From contig NZ_JACHJH010000002.1 in NCBI RefSeq assembly GCF_014203555.1, positions 156,791 through 220,790 on the forward strand: a stretch of DNA of 64,000 nucleotides, given 5' to 3'. Positions 49,104-59,251 of this stretch are shown here, in pieces. The DNA is from Streptomyces olivoverticillatus. Lineage in GTDB: Bacteria; Actinomycetota; Actinomycetes; Streptomycetales; Streptomycetaceae. The notes under the pieces are model-generated. The model was not told where the DNA came from. It did not search any database and was given only the letters and a program-made list of their open reading frames with translations. Numbering within the stretch: the first letter of the stretch is position 1; every line of letters starts with the position of its first letter. The position numbers and the translations under genes are program-made.

Positions 49104-49135
49104 CGAGGGGCCCGGCCGTCCGGCCGGGCCCCTCG
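49104..49135 (+). terminator. Terminator of the sugar operon
   Basis: A 15-bp stem (CGAGGGGCCCGGCCG, 49104-49118; CGGCCGGGCCCCTCG, 49121-49135) with a minimal 2-base loop (in practice a few pairs open), about 147 bp past the operon end. Confidence 0.8.
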
Positions 49136-49228
49136 AATCGTTCCCGCCCGCTCCCGGTGCCTCAAGCGGAATCCCCGTTATCCACAGGCCCGGACGCCGT
49201 GTCCGACCCCGGCGGTACCGTCGGGGGC

Positions 49229-51511
49229 ATGGTGCAGCTGGCAGTGGTCGAAGGGGTCCTGGAGCGGATCACCTACGCCAACGAGGAGAGCGGTTACACG
49301 GTCGCCCGCGTCGACACCGGTCGCGGCGGCGGCGACCTCCTGACGGTGGTCGGCGCGCTGCTCGGCGCGCAGCCGGGCGAGTCGCTGCGGCTGGAGGGCC
49401 GCTGGGGCTCCCACCCGCAGTACGGGCGGCAGTTCACCGTGGAGAACTACACCACCGTGCTCCCCGCCACCATCCAGGGCATCCGCCGCTACCTCGGCTC
49501 GGGGCTGATCAAGGGCATCGGCCCGCGGATCGCCGAGCGGATCGTCAGTCACTTCGGCACCGACACCCTCGACGTCATCGAGCAGGAGCCGAAGCGCCTG
49601 ATCGAGGTCCCGGGCCTGGGGCCCAAGCGCACCAAGTCGATCGGGGCCGCCTGGGAGGAGCAGAAGGCCATCAAGGAGGTCATGCTCTTCCTCCAGGGGG
49701 TCGGGGTCTCCACCTCCATCGCCGTGCGCATCTACAAGCAGTACGGCGACGCCTCGATCTCCGTCGTCCGCAACCAGCCCTACCGGCTGGCCGCGGACGT
49801 ATGGGGCATCGGCTTCCTGACGGCCGACCGCATCGCCCAGTCCGTCGGCATCCCGCACGACAGCCCGGACCGGGTCAAGGCCGGTCTGCAGTACGCCTTG
49901 TCGCAATCCGCCGACCAGGGGCACTGCTTCCTCCCCGAGGAGCAGCTGATCGCGGACGCCGTGAAGCTGCTCCAGGTCGACACCGGCCTCGTCATCGACT
50001 GCCTGGCCGAACTGGCCGCCGACGAGGAGGGGGTGGTCCGCGAGAGCGTCCCCGGGCCGGACGGCGGCGAGAAGGTCACCGCCGTGTATCTGGTGCCCTT
50101 CCACCGCGCCGAACTCTCCCTGGCCGGGCAGCTGTCGAGGCTGCTGCGGGCGGAGGAGGACCGGCTGGCGGCCTTCCAGGACGTCGACTGGGAGAAGGCC
50201 CTTGCCTGGCTCGCCGGGCGGACGGGCGCGGAGCTGGCCGCGGAGCAGCGGCAGGCGGTGCGGCTCGCGCTCACCAGCAAGGTCGCGGTCCTCACCGGCG
50301 GCCCCGGCTGCGGCAAGTCCTTCACGGTCCGCTCCGTCGTCGAACTGGCCCGCGCCAAGCAGGCCAAGGTGGTGCTCGCCGCGCCCACCGGGCGGGCCGC
50401 CAAGCGGCTGTCGGAGCTCACCGGAGCCGAAGCCTCCACCGTGCACCGGCTGCTGGAGCTCAAGCCCGGCGGCGATGCCGCCTACGACAGGGAGCGGCCG
50501 CTGGACGCCGACCTGGTGGTGGTCGACGAGGCCTCGATGCTGGACCTGCTGCTGGCCAACAAGCTGGTCAAGGCCGTGGCGCCGGGCGCGCACCTGCTGC
50601 TGGTGGGAGACGTGGACCAGCTGCCGTCCGTGGGCGCCGGCGAGGTCCTGCGCGATCTCCTCGCCCCGGACGGCCCGGTGCCCGCCGTGCGGCTGACCCG
50701 CATCTTCCGGCAGGCCCAGCAGTCCGGGGTGGTCACCAACGCACACCGCATCAACTCCGGGGTGCCGCCCATCACCCAGGGGCTGACGGACTTCTTCCTC
50801 TTCGCCGAGGAGGACACCGAGGAGGCCGGGCGGCTGACGGTGGACGTGGCGGCGCGCCGCATCCCCGCGAAGTTCGGCCTCGACCCGCGCCGCGACATCC
50901 AGGTGCTCGCCCCGATGCACCGCGGCCCGGCGGGCGCGGGCACCCTCAACGGGCTGCTCCAGCAGGCCATTACGCCCGCCCGGCCGGACCTGCCCGAGCG
51001 GCGGTTCGGCGGCCGTGTCTTCCGGGTCGGCGACAAGGTCACCCAAGTTCGCAACAACTACGAAAAGGGGCAGAACGGAGTATTCAATGGCACGGTGGGT
51101 GTGGTCACCGGACTGGATCCGGTGGAGCAGCGGCTGACCGTGCGCACCGACGAGGACGAGGAGGTGGGCTACGACTTCGACGAGCTCGACGAACTGGCCC
51201 ATGCGTATGCGGTGACCATCCACCGTTCCCAGGGCAGCGAGTATCCGGCGGTGGTGATCCCGGTCACCACGGGCGCCTGGATGATGCTTCAGCGCAATCT
51301 GCTCTATACGGCTGTGACCAGGGCAAAAAGGCTCGTGGTGCTGGTGGGTTCCCGGCGTGCACTGGGGCAGGCGGTGCGCACGGTGTCGGCGGGAAGGCGC
51401 TTTACCGCGCTGGACCACCGCCTCGGAATCGGGCCCCAAGGTGGTGTTCGTCTCTCCTCGGTTTACCAATCAGGGCGAACGGGGCAGGATGGGCAGGCTG
51501 GGCGGCACTGA
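49229..51511 (+). CDS. recD2: RecD2-like 5'-3' DNA helicase
   Basis: A 760-residue SF1 helicase with N-terminal OB-like and HhH regions (LIKGIGPRIAERIVSHFG; EVPGLGPKRTKSIG) typical of RecD2/TraA-like proteins. Motif I is GGPGCGKSF (residues about 357-365); VLAAPTGRAAKRL, VVVDEASMLDLLL, LLLVGDVDQLPSVGAGE, YAVTIHRSQGSEYPAVV and LLYTAVTRAKRLVVLVG follow. RecD2 lacks RecBC partners and acts in repair or replication. ATG at 49229 chosen; a GTG at 49199 would add a few residues. The C-terminal 20 residues (SGRTGQDGQAGRH) are polar and disordered. Confidence 0.9.
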   Translation: MVQLAVVEGVLERITYANEESGYTVARVDTGRGGGDLLTVVGALLGAQPGESLRLEGRWGSHPQYGRQFTVENYTTVLPATIQGIRRYLGSGLIKGIGPRIAERIVSHFGTDTLDVIEQEPKRLIEVPGLGPKRTKSIGAAWEEQKAIKEVMLFLQGVGVSTSIAVRIYKQYGDASISVVRNQPYRLAADVWGIGFLTADRIAQSVGIPHDSPDRVKAGLQYALSQSADQGHCFLPEEQLIADAVKLLQVDTGLVIDCLAELAADEEGVVRESVPGPDGGEKVTAVYLVPFHRAELSLAGQLSRLLRAEEDRLAAFQDVDWEKALAWLAGRTGAELAAEQRQAVRLALTSKVAVLTGGPGCGKSFTVRSVVELARAKQAKVVLAAPTGRAAKRLSELTGAEASTVHRLLELKPGGDAAYDRERPLDADLVVVDEASMLDLLLANKLVKAVAPGAHLLLVGDVDQLPSVGAGEVLRDLLAPDGPVPAVRLTRIFRQAQQSGVVTNAHRINSGVPPITQGLTDFFLFAEEDTEEAGRLTVDVAARRIPAKFGLDPRRDIQVLAPMHRGPAGAGTLNGLLQQAITPARPDLPERRFGGRVFRVGDKVTQVRNNYEKGQNGVFNGTVGVVTGLDPVEQRLTVRTDEDEEVGYDFDELDELAHAYAVTIHRSQGSEYPAVVIPVTTGAWMMLQRNLLYTAVTRAKRLVVLVGSRRALGQAVRTVSAGRRFTALDHRLGIGPQGGVRLSSVYQSGRTGQDGQAGRH

Positions 51512-51626
51512 GTGCCGCCTTTAGGCCCTATGGCCGACCCCGAGTGCACGTGCATCGTCCAAATGGGGGAAGGTAGGGGTAGTCAGGGCACCTCGAAGTA
51601 GAGGCACAACGTCGGTGAGGGATGAC

Positions 51627-52916
<1,290 letters not shown>

Positions 52917-52960
52917 TCCAGGGCGCCCCGGCGCCTGTTTACACCGCCCTGACGCGCGTA

Positions 52961-52993
52961 GACGCCCCGCACCTGGTCCAGGTGCGGGGCGTC
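52961..52993 (+). terminator. Terminator of citrate synthase gene
   Basis: A 15-bp stem (GACGCCCCGCACCTG, 52961-52975; CAGGTGCGGGGCGTC, 52979-52993) with a 3-base loop, followed by TTGC. Confidence 0.85.
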
Positions 52994-53047
52994 TTGCATC
53001 GTGCCGTTCCCGGCGGGCCGTCCGGACGGTAGGTGTAAACACCAAAT

Positions 53048-53141
53048 GGAAAGCGCCCCGACTCCGATCCCCCCACGGGTCGGAGCGAGGCGCTTTCCGT
53101 CCCGGCTCGGATTCCCCCCACGGGATCCGGCCGGGAGCCGG
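53048..53141. repeat. Two further tandem hairpins with a shared loop
   Basis: Hairpin 1 (53048-53098): GGAAAGCGCC/GGCGCTTTCC outer 10 bp, CTCCGA/TCGGAG inner. Hairpin 2 (53102-53141): CCGGCT/AGCCGG outer, CGGAT/ATCCG inner. Both loops contain CCCCCCACGGG. They lie in the 421-bp gap between gltA and the copper chaperone gene, in which I see no gene. They may act as terminators for transcripts from either side. Confidence 0.75.
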
Positions 53142-53337
53142 CGGACGCGATCTGCCGGGACGCGTACGTACGGGAGGGCCGCTCAAAGCTCCCCGGGTAC
53201 GTGCCCCGGCCACGCGTGGCCGGGCCGTCCCCCAAGACGATCCAGCACTGCCCGGTTAGACCATTGACCCCCGCGATGGTTACCTGCCTATCGCTGTGAT
53301 CTACGTCTCCGGGGAAAGGGGTCGTCCGGCCCCTGGC

Positions 53338-53550
53338 TCAGGCGCGGCCGGCGAGCTCGTAGCCCGCCTCGTCGACGGCGGCGCGCACCGCTTCGTCGTC
53401 CGGCTCGGCGGCGGCCGTCACGGTGACCAGCCCGGTGGCGGCGACGGCCGCGACGGAGGTGACGCCGGGGATCGCGGAGATCTCGCTGTTGACCGCGGAC
53501 TCGCAGTGGCCGCAGGTCATGCCGGTCACCTTGTAGACGGTGGTAGTCAT
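53338..53550 (-). CDS. copZ: Copper chaperone-like HMA protein
   Basis: A 70-residue heavy-metal-associated domain, MTTTVYKVTGMTCGHCESAVNSEI, with metal-binding MTCGHC. It is expected to bind Cu(I) and pass it to an exporter or storage protein. AGGAG lies 8 bases before the ATG at 53550. A CsoR-type operator is 57 bp upstream. No copA or csoR is in the window. Confidence 0.93.
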   Translation of the reverse strand: MTTTVYKVTGMTCGHCESAVNSEISAIPGVTSVAAVAATGLVTVTAAAEPDDEAVRAAVDEAGYELAGRA

Positions 53551-53605
53551 GGGCGTACTCCTACTTCTGGGGAAGTGTCGTTCCTTGGTGACAACGGACA
53601 ACAGC

Positions 53606-53812
53606 TTACCCCCTGGGGGTATTCCGGGGGCTGCGTCCCGGGCGTCGGGCGACCCACCCGCGGATGGTGTCCGCGAACCAGTAGGGTCTGCCGCCCTCGG
53701 TGAGGTCGGGGGCGGGCAGGAGCCCGTGTTTGCGGTACGAGCGCACGGTGTCGGTCTGTACGCCGATGTGCGCGGCGATCTCCTTGTAGGACCAGAGTCG
53801 ACGGTCGGTCAT
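53606..53812 (-). CDS. Small helix-turn-helix protein
   Basis: A 68-residue single MerR/excisionase-like HTH protein (MTDRRLWSYKEIAAHIGVQTDTVRSYRKHGLLPAPD...). The wing YWFADTIRGWVARRPG follows. It is small like BldC and some phage Xis proteins, but the sequence is not BldC. Its TAA overlaps the first base of the copper operator downstream, and copZ follows 55 bp later on the same strand. It may be cotranscribed with copZ. Function unknown. Confidence 0.75.
   Translation of the reverse strand: MTDRRLWSYKEIAAHIGVQTDTVRSYRKHGLLPAPDLTEGGRPYWFADTIRGWVARRPGRSPRNTPRG
53607..53621. promoter_or_regulatory. CsoR-type copper operator
   Basis: TACCCCCTGGGGGTA is a palindrome with a central unpaired T and fits the TACCC-N-GGGTA pattern of Streptomyces CsoR sites. 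It is placed to control copZ downstream on the minus strand and lies at the very 3' end of the HTH gene. Confidence 0.75.
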
Positions 53813-54013
53813 CTCTCGCGCCTCTCCGTCGCGCCGCAGCGACGGCAGGGGGGTGCGTCGGGGAGCTGCGGCGTGACCTGTGGGTGACTGGAGCCTGTCC
53901 CGGAGAACGACGGAGAGTGACCAGGCGGGCGGGCCCGTCGGGCTTCTGTGACGGAAGGCTCGCGCGGATGTGACGCCCGTTACGCGGAGATGACCTGGTA
54001 ACAGTTCCGGCCG

Positions 54014-55048
54014 TCAGCCGGCCGCGACCACCCGCACCGGCCGGTGCTCCCGCCGGGAGACCTCGCACGCCTCGGCCACGAGCAGCGCGCGCAGCCCCTC
54101 GCCGCCCGGGCAGGGGCTGTCCCCGGCGCCCGCTCCACCCGCCACGGCCTGCACGAACGCGGCCAGTTCGGCACGGTAGGCGCCCTCGAACCGGGCCAGG
54201 AAATCGGGCCAGGGCCGCAGGGGCGCCGCGGGCCCGCCCGGCTCGGCGGAGGTCGCCGGGGTACGGGCGTCCAGCCCCACGACCCACTGGTCGAGCTCAC
54301 CGGACAGCTCCGTACGCACGTCGTAACCGGCCCCGTTGTAACGGGTGGCCGTCGCCGTGACGAGGGTGCCGTCGTCCAGCGTGAGCAGCGCGGCGGCGGT
54401 GTCCACGTCGCCCGCCTCCCGGAAGAAGGCCGCGCCGCCGTCCGTACCCAGCGCGTACACCTCCGTCACCTCACGCCCCGTCAGCCATCGGACGGCGTCG
54501 AAGTCGTGCACCATGCAGTCGCGGATCAGCCCGCCCGACAGCGGCAGGAACGCAGGCGGCGGGGGAGCCGCGTCGGAGGTGACGCACCGGATCGTGTGCA
54601 GCCGCCCCAGCCTCCCGCCCCGCACCGCCTCGCGCGCCGCCCGGAACCCGGCGTCGAACCGCCGCTGGAATCCGATCTGCAGCAGCGTCCCCGCCGCTTC
54701 GACCTCGCTCAGCGCCCGCACCGTGCCCGGCACGTCCAGGGCGACGGGCTTCTCGCAGAAGGCGGGCAGCCCGGCCCGGGCCGCGCGTGTGATCAGCTCG
54801 GCGTGGGCCGCCGTGGCGGAGGCGATGACGACGGCGTCCACGCGTCCGGCCGTGAAGACCTCCTCCGTCGAGGGGGCGGCCGTCGCACCGGTCTGCCGGG
54901 CGAGCGCGGCGGACCGCCCCGGATCCACGTCGGCGATCACCAGCTCGCCGACCGCGTCCATGCCGGCCAGCACGGCGGCGTGGAAGGACCCGATGCGCCC
55001 CGCGCCGAGCAGCCCGATCCGCAGTCCTGCCGCGCCCACCGCCCTCAC
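54014..55048 (-). CDS. Gfo/Idh/MocA dehydrogenase (inositol dehydrogenase-like)
   Basis: A 344-residue NAD(P)-dependent dehydrogenase. [20 protein letters not shown] is the Rossmann loop (residues 10-29), FCEKPVALD the EKP motif (about 95), and [18 protein letters not shown] the catalytic His-Asp segment. GTG at 55048 overlaps the stop of the next dehydrogenase gene upstream (GTGA). It is the last gene of the minus-strand inositol arm. Likely converts an inositol isomer (myo or scyllo) to an inosose. Confidence 0.88.
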   Translation of the reverse strand: MRAVGAAGLRIGLLGAGRIGSFHAAVLAGMDAVGELVIADVDPGRSAALARQTGATAAPSTEEVFTAGRVDAVVIASATAAHAELITRAARAGLPAFCEKPVALDVPGTVRALSEVEAAGTLLQIGFQRRFDAGFRAAREAVRGGRLGRLHTIRCVTSDAAPPPPAFLPLSGGLIRDCMVHDFDAVRWLTGREVTEVYALGTDGGAAFFREAGDVDTAAALLTLDDGTLVTATATRYNGAGYDVRTELSGELDQWVVGLDARTPATSAEPGGPAAPLRPWPDFLARFEGAYRAELAAFVQAVAGGAGAGDSPCPGGEGLRALLVAEACEVSRREHRPVRVVAAG

Positions 55049-56079
55049 GCTCCGTAGAGGGCGGGGCGGGCGGCGAGGGTGACGGGGGTGCGTTCCCCGG
55101 TGGCCTGGGCCCGTACGCCCGCCTCGCACACGGCGGCGGCCGCGTAGCCGTCCCAGGCGCTGGGGCCCGTGACTTCGCCGCGCCGGGTGGCGTCGACCCA
55201 GGCCTGCACCTCGCGGTCGTAGGCGTCGCGGAAGCGCTCGGTGAAGTCCTGGGGGATCTCGCCGCCCCACCGGCCCGCGGCGTTTACGTACATCCCGTGG
55301 GCGTCGCCGATCCGGGCGGTGCCGCGCTCGCCGACCGCCTCGCAGCGCACCTGGTAGCCGAAGCCGCAGTTGACGAAGATCTCCACGTCGACGACCGCGC
55401 CGCCGGAGGTCTCGAAGAGGACGAGCTGAGGGTCGCTCAGGCCCTCGGGCGCGGCGGAAGAAGGGGCGGGGCGCAGGACGGTGACGGCGGTGATCTCCTG
55501 GTCCAGCAGCCAGCGGGTGACGTCGATCTCGTGCACCACCGAGTCGTTGATCATCATGGGGGTGGCGTAGCCGGGCGGCGTCGAGGCGTTGCGGTGGGTG
55601 CAGTGCAGCATCAGGGTCCGCCCGAACTCGCCCGCATCCAGCAGCGACTTCAGGCGCTGGTACTCGGCGTCGTACCGGCGCATGAAGCCCACCTGTACGC
55701 GCCGGTGCCCGAGCCGGGCCTCCGCCTCCAGCACCCGCAGCGCCGAGGCGGCGTCCGGCGTCAGCGGCTTCTCGCACAGCACCGGCAGGTCGTGCTTGAA
55801 GGCCTGCAGCAGCGCGGCCTCGTGGGCCGGTCCGGGTGAGGCGATCAGCACGGCGTCCACGGCGTCGTCGGCCATGGCGGCGGCCGGGTCGGTGTAGGCG
55901 GCGCAGCCGTCGACGGTGCCGGCGACCCGCTCGGCCCGCTCGCCGTCGACGTCTATGACGGCGGCCACCCGGGCGCCGCTGACGACCCGGTCGATGCGCC
56001 GGACGTGGTCCGAGCCCATCCTGCCGGTGCCGATCACGGCGATGCCGAGGGGGTCGGATGCGGGGTGTCGTCGCGTCAT
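55045..56079 (-). CDS. iolG: Inositol 2-dehydrogenase (IolG-like)
   Basis: A 344-residue Gfo/Idh/MocA dehydrogenase. [21 protein letters not shown] (Rossmann), [11 protein letters not shown] (EKP), [10 protein letters not shown], and [17 protein letters not shown] (catalytic Asp and His) match IolG. It oxidises myo-inositol to scyllo-inosose with NAD. It lies between an IolE-like protein and a second Gfo/Idh/MocA gene, with a 13-bp and a 4-bp overlapping junction respectively. Confidence 0.9.
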   Translation of the reverse strand: MTRRHPASDPLGIAVIGTGRMGSDHVRRIDRVVSGARVAAVIDVDGERAERVAGTVDGCAAYTDPAAAMADDAVDAVLIASPGPAHEAALLQAFKHDLPVLCEKPLTPDAASALRVLEAEARLGHRRVQVGFMRRYDAEYQRLKSLLDAGEFGRTLMLHCTHRNASTPPGYATPMMINDSVVHEIDVTRWLLDQEITAVTVLRPAPSSAAPEGLSDPQLVLFETSGGAVVDVEIFVNCGFGYQVRCEAVGERGTARIGDAHGMYVNAAGRWGGEIPQDFTERFRDAYDREVQAWVDATRRGEVTGPSAWDGYAAAAVCEAGVRAQATGERTPVTLAARPALYGA

Positions 56080-56092
56080 CGGATGTTCCCGG

Positions 56093-57013
56093 TCAGGCGC
56101 CGCAGGAACGCAGGAAGGCGCGGGTGCGGCGGGCGATGGGCAGCGGCTGGTCCGGCGGGCAGGGGTACATGTCCTGCTCGACGATGGCGAAGAGGTCGAC
56201 GCCGAGCCCCTGGGCCGCGGCCAGTACGGGCTCCAGCGCCGGTACGCCGGTGGGCGGTTCGCACATCACGCCCTGCCGGACCGCCGGGCCGAAGGGCGTG
56301 CCCTGCTCGACCACGCCCGCGAGGACGGCCGGGTCGACCTGCTTGAGGTGCAGATAGCCGATCCGCTCGCCGTAGGTCTTGATCAGCTCGACGCTGTCGC
56401 CGCCGCAGTAGGCGTAGTGCCCGGTGTCCAGGCAGAGGTTGACCAGGGAGGGGTCGGTGGCGTCCAGGAAGCGCTCGACGTGGGCCTCGGTGTCGATGTG
56501 GGTGTCGGCGTGCGGGTGGACGGCGATGGTCAGGCCGTAGGCGTCGCGGACCTCGCGGGCCAGCCGCTCGGTGCCGACGGCGAGGTGGTGCCACTGCTCG
56601 GCGGTCAGTTCGGGGCTCTCGACGATCTCGGCGGTCTTGTCGTCGCGCCAGAAGGAGGGGATGACGACGAGGTGCCGGGCGCCCGTGTCCCGGGCCAGCG
56701 AGGCGACCCGCGAGACCTGCTCCCACGTCTCGTCCCAGACGGCGGGCCCGCGGTGCAGGGCGGAGAAGACCGTGCCGGCCGAGACGCTCAGCCCGCGGCG
56801 GGCGGTCTCCTCGCGCAGCCGGGCGGGGTCGGTGGGGAGGTAGCCGTAGGGGCCCAGCTCGATCCAGGCGTAGCCCGCCTCGGCGACCTCGTCGAGGAAG
56901 CGGCGCCAGGGAACCTGGGCCGGGTCGTCGGCGAACCAGACCCCCCAGGAGTCCGGGGCCGACCCGACGCGGATGCGGTCCAGGGCGGGCGTCGGGCTGG
57001 CGGCGGCGTCCAT
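56093..57013 (-). CDS. iolE: IolE-like sugar isomerase/epimerase (inosose dehydratase)
   Basis: A 306-residue xylose-isomerase-like TIM barrel. It has [17 protein letters not shown] near the start, [35 protein letters not shown] and [12 protein letters not shown], all as in inosose dehydratase and related IolE/IolI proteins. It would act on the inosose made by IolG. First gene of the minus-strand arm of the inositol locus; its promoter is in the operator region at 57093-57212. Confidence 0.85.
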   Translation of the reverse strand: MDAAASPTPALDRIRVGSAPDSWGVWFADDPAQVPWRRFLDEVAEAGYAWIELGPYGYLPTDPARLREETARRGLSVSAGTVFSALHRGPAVWDETWEQVSRVASLARDTGARHLVVIPSFWRDDKTAEIVESPELTAEQWHHLAVGTERLAREVRDAYGLTIAVHPHADTHIDTEAHVERFLDATDPSLVNLCLDTGHYAYCGGDSVELIKTYGERIGYLHLKQVDPAVLAGVVEQGTPFGPAVRQGVMCEPPTGVPALEPVLAAAQGLGVDLFAIVEQDMYPCPPDQPLPIARRTRAFLRSCGA

Positions 57014-57092
57014 GCGGCGGCTCTCCTCTCGCCGGTCGGCGTCGACCGGGCAAGGCGGGGTGTGCCCGTAGCTTCCCGGGCGGGCGGGGGAG

Positions 57093-57212
57093 TGTCAAGG
57101 CTTCGTCCGGACATATGGACGTAACGTCAATACCCGTTCCGTCGCACGTCCTTATGTCACGTCCTTATGTAAGGACAAATGCTTGACATGGTTGTGCGCG
57201 GGCGGCTAGACC
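57093..57212. promoter_or_regulatory. Divergent iol promoters with repeated operators
   Basis: Plus promoter: TTGACA (57183-57188), 18-bp spacer, weak -10 (TAGACC at 57207). Minus promoter: TTGACA read from 57098 to 57093. Between them lie GTCCTTATGTAAGGAC (57161-57176, an almost perfect palindrome), a perfect 13-bp direct repeat CACGTCCTTATGT at 57145-57157 and 57158-57170, and GTCCGGACATATGGAC (57105-57120). All contain GTCC...GGAC or its half, suggesting binding sites of one repressor (IolR type); no such gene is in the window. Confidence 0.8.
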
Positions 57213-57243
57213 AGAGCCCTGAGCCGACGGCGGAGGGAAGACC

Positions 57244-58221
57244 ATGACCGGGACGGCCGCGCCGTTCGACCTGATCACCATGGGCCGGGTCGGGGTGGAC
57301 CTGTATCCGCTCCAGGCCGGGGTGGCGCTGGACCGGGTGGAGACCTTCCGGAGGTTCCTCGGCGGATCGGCCGCCAACGTCGCCGTCGCCGCCGCCCGGC
57401 TCGGCCGCCGCACCGCGCTGATCAGCCGCACCGGCGACGACCCCTTCGGCGGCTATCTCCACCGGGCGCTGCGCGACTTCGGCGTGGACGACCGGTGGGT
57501 GACGCCGGTGGCCGCCTACCCCACGCCGCTGACGTTCTGCGAGATCCATCCGCCGGACGACTTCCCCCTCTACTTCTACCGCCGCCCCAAGGCCCCCGAC
57601 CTGGAGATCCGCACCCCGGAGCTCGACCTGGACGGCATCCGCGCCGCACGGATCTTCTGGATGACCGGCACCGGCCTGTGCGAGGAGCCCAGCCGCTCGG
57701 CGACCCTCGCCGCGCTCGAAGCGCGGGCGAAGAGCGGCATCACCGTCTTCGACCTCGACTGGCGGCCGGTGTTCTGGGGCGGCGAGGGCGCTGCCGCCCC
57801 GGTGGCGGCGGCCCGGCCGTACTACGCCGCGGCCCTCGCCCACGCCACGGTCGCCGTCGGCAACGCGGACGAGTGCGAAGTCGCCACCGGCGAGCGCGAG
57901 CCGCACGCCGCCGCGCGGGCGTTGCTGGCCGCCGGGGCCGAGCTCGCGGTCGTCAAGCAGGGGCCCAAGGGGGTGCTCGCCGTGCACCGGGACGGGGCCG
58001 TCGCCGAGGTGCCGCCGGTGGCGGTCGAGGTACTCAACGGGCTGGGCGCGGGCGACGGGTTCGGCGGTGCGCTCTGCCACGGGCTGCTCGCCGGCTGGGA
58101 GCTGGAGCGCACCGTGCGGTTCGCCAACGCGGCGGGGGCGATCGTCGCCTCGCGGCTCGCGTGCTCCTCCGCGATGCCCACGTACGACGAGGTGGCCGCG
58201 GTGCTGGGGGCGACGCCGTGA
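57244..58221 (+). CDS. iolC: 5-dehydro-2-deoxygluconokinase
   Basis: A 325-residue PfkB/ribokinase-family sugar kinase. FLGGSAANVAVAAARLG (residues 36-52) and NGLGAGDGFGGALCHGLLAG (C-terminal PfkB motif, catalytic Asp in GAGDGF) are intact. FYRRPKAPDLEI is typical of IolC. It phosphorylates 2-deoxy-5-keto-gluconate. Its stop overlaps the next GTG (GTGA). Confidence 0.92.
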   Translation: MTGTAAPFDLITMGRVGVDLYPLQAGVALDRVETFRRFLGGSAANVAVAAARLGRRTALISRTGDDPFGGYLHRALRDFGVDDRWVTPVAAYPTPLTFCEIHPPDDFPLYFYRRPKAPDLEIRTPELDLDGIRAARIFWMTGTGLCEEPSRSATLAALEARAKSGITVFDLDWRPVFWGGEGAAAPVAAARPYYAAALAHATVAVGNADECEVATGEREPHAAARALLAAGAELAVVKQGPKGVLAVHRDGAVAEVPPVAVEVLNGLGAGDGFGGALCHGLLAGWELERTVRFANAAGAIVASRLACSSAMPTYDEVAAVLGATP

Positions 58222-59096
58222 CCGTACGCATCCCGGACCTGGTGACGGTGCGGGCCCGGCATCCCGAGGCCATCGCGGAGGCCGCGGCCCGGCGGGCCCG
58301 GCGCCCCCTCATCGGCGACAGCGGCCGCCTGATGATCATTGCGGCGGACCACACGGCGCGGGGCGCGCTGGACGTGGGCGGGCGCCCGCTGGCGATGGCC
58401 GGCCGGGCGGACCTGCTGGAACGGCTGTGCCTGGCCCTGTCCCGACCCGGCGTCGACGGCGTGCTCGCCACGGCGGACATCCTGGACGACCTGCTGCTGC
58501 TCGGCGCCCTGGAGAACAAGGTCGTCATGGGTTCGATGAACCGGGGCGGTCTCTTCGGTGCGTCCTTCGAACTCGACGACCGCTTCACGGGGCCGCGGGC
58601 GGGGGATTTGGTGCGGCGGGGGTTCGATGCGGGGAAGTTGTTGCTGCGCATTGATTACGACGATCCGGGGTCGCTCACGACGCTCGTCTCCGCCGCCCGC
58701 GCCATCGACGACATGGCGGCGCATCGGCTGCCGGTCTTCGTCGAGCCCTTCCTCTCCCGGCGGATCGCGGGCCATGTCCGCAATGACCTCGGCGCGGAGG
58801 CGGTGACGAAGTCCCTGACCATCGCGTCGGGCTTGGGGGCCACGTCCGCCTATACCTGGCTGAAGGTGCCGGTGACGGAGCGGGTGGAGGACATGGAACG
58901 GGTGTTGGCTGCGTCCATGCTGCCGGTGGTGTTGCTTGGGGGTGACGTGGGGGACGAGCCCGACGTGGCGTTCGAGCGGTGGCGGGGGGCGTTGCAGTTG
59001 CCGACGGTGCAGGGGTTGGTGGTGGGGCGGGCGTTGCTCTATCCGTTGGACGGGGATGTGGCGGGGGCGGTCGATACGGCGGTGGGGTTGCTGTGA
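58218..59096 (+). CDS. IolJ-like/Cgl0159-type aldolase
   Basis: A 292-residue TIM-barrel aldolase of the Cgl0159 type seen in actinobacterial inositol clusters. RLMIIAADHTARGALDVGG near the start, VVMGSMNRGGLFGASFELDD in the middle and GLGATSAYTWLKVPV (possible Schiff-base Lys) are the family elements. It would cleave phosphorylated DKG to dihydroxyacetone phosphate and malonate semialdehyde. GTG start in a 4-bp overlap with iolC. Confidence 0.87.
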   Translation: MTVRIPDLVTVRARHPEAIAEAAARRARRPLIGDSGRLMIIAADHTARGALDVGGRPLAMAGRADLLERLCLALSRPGVDGVLATADILDDLLLLGALENKVVMGSMNRGGLFGASFELDDRFTGPRAGDLVRRGFDAGKLLLRIDYDDPGSLTTLVSAARAIDDMAAHRLPVFVEPFLSRRIAGHVRNDLGAEAVTKSLTIASGLGATSAYTWLKVPVTERVEDMERVLAASMLPVVLLGGDVGDEPDVAFERWRGALQLPTVQGLVVGRALLYPLDGDVAGAVDTAVGLL

Positions 59097-59175
59097 GGGG
59101 GAGGTTCCCCGATCCCGCCCCTTCCCGAAACCGGGGCTTCGCCCCGGACCCCGGGGTGGCTGCGGCCGGTGGTCC

Positions 59176-59222
59176 GGTTGTGCCCACCCGTTCCGCCCCA
59201 GCGGAACGACTGCCCACAACCG
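59176..59222. repeat. Palindromic repeat between aldolase and iolB
   Basis: GGTTGTGCCCACC, CGTTCCGC-CCCA-GCGGAACG (59190-59207), then CTGCCCACAACC. Outer arms GGTTGTG(C)CC.../...GCCCACAACC also pair. Same family as the two elements inside the carboxylase gene at 23918 and 24080. Here it is in the usual intergenic position, within the iol operon. A second hairpin (CCGGGGCTTCGCCCCGG, about 59133-59149) lies just upstream. Confidence 0.88.
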
Positions 59223-59251
59223 GGCGGGTCCGGGGAAAGGACAATGCGCCC

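Noticed and set aside
53250..53272. Possible dre site (TGGTCTAACCGG)
   Set aside because: The second half does not pair, and no amino-sugar gene is adjacent.
57204..57216. DasR-like dre site near CTAGACCA
   Set aside because: Only one half matches the consensus; the other half is missing.
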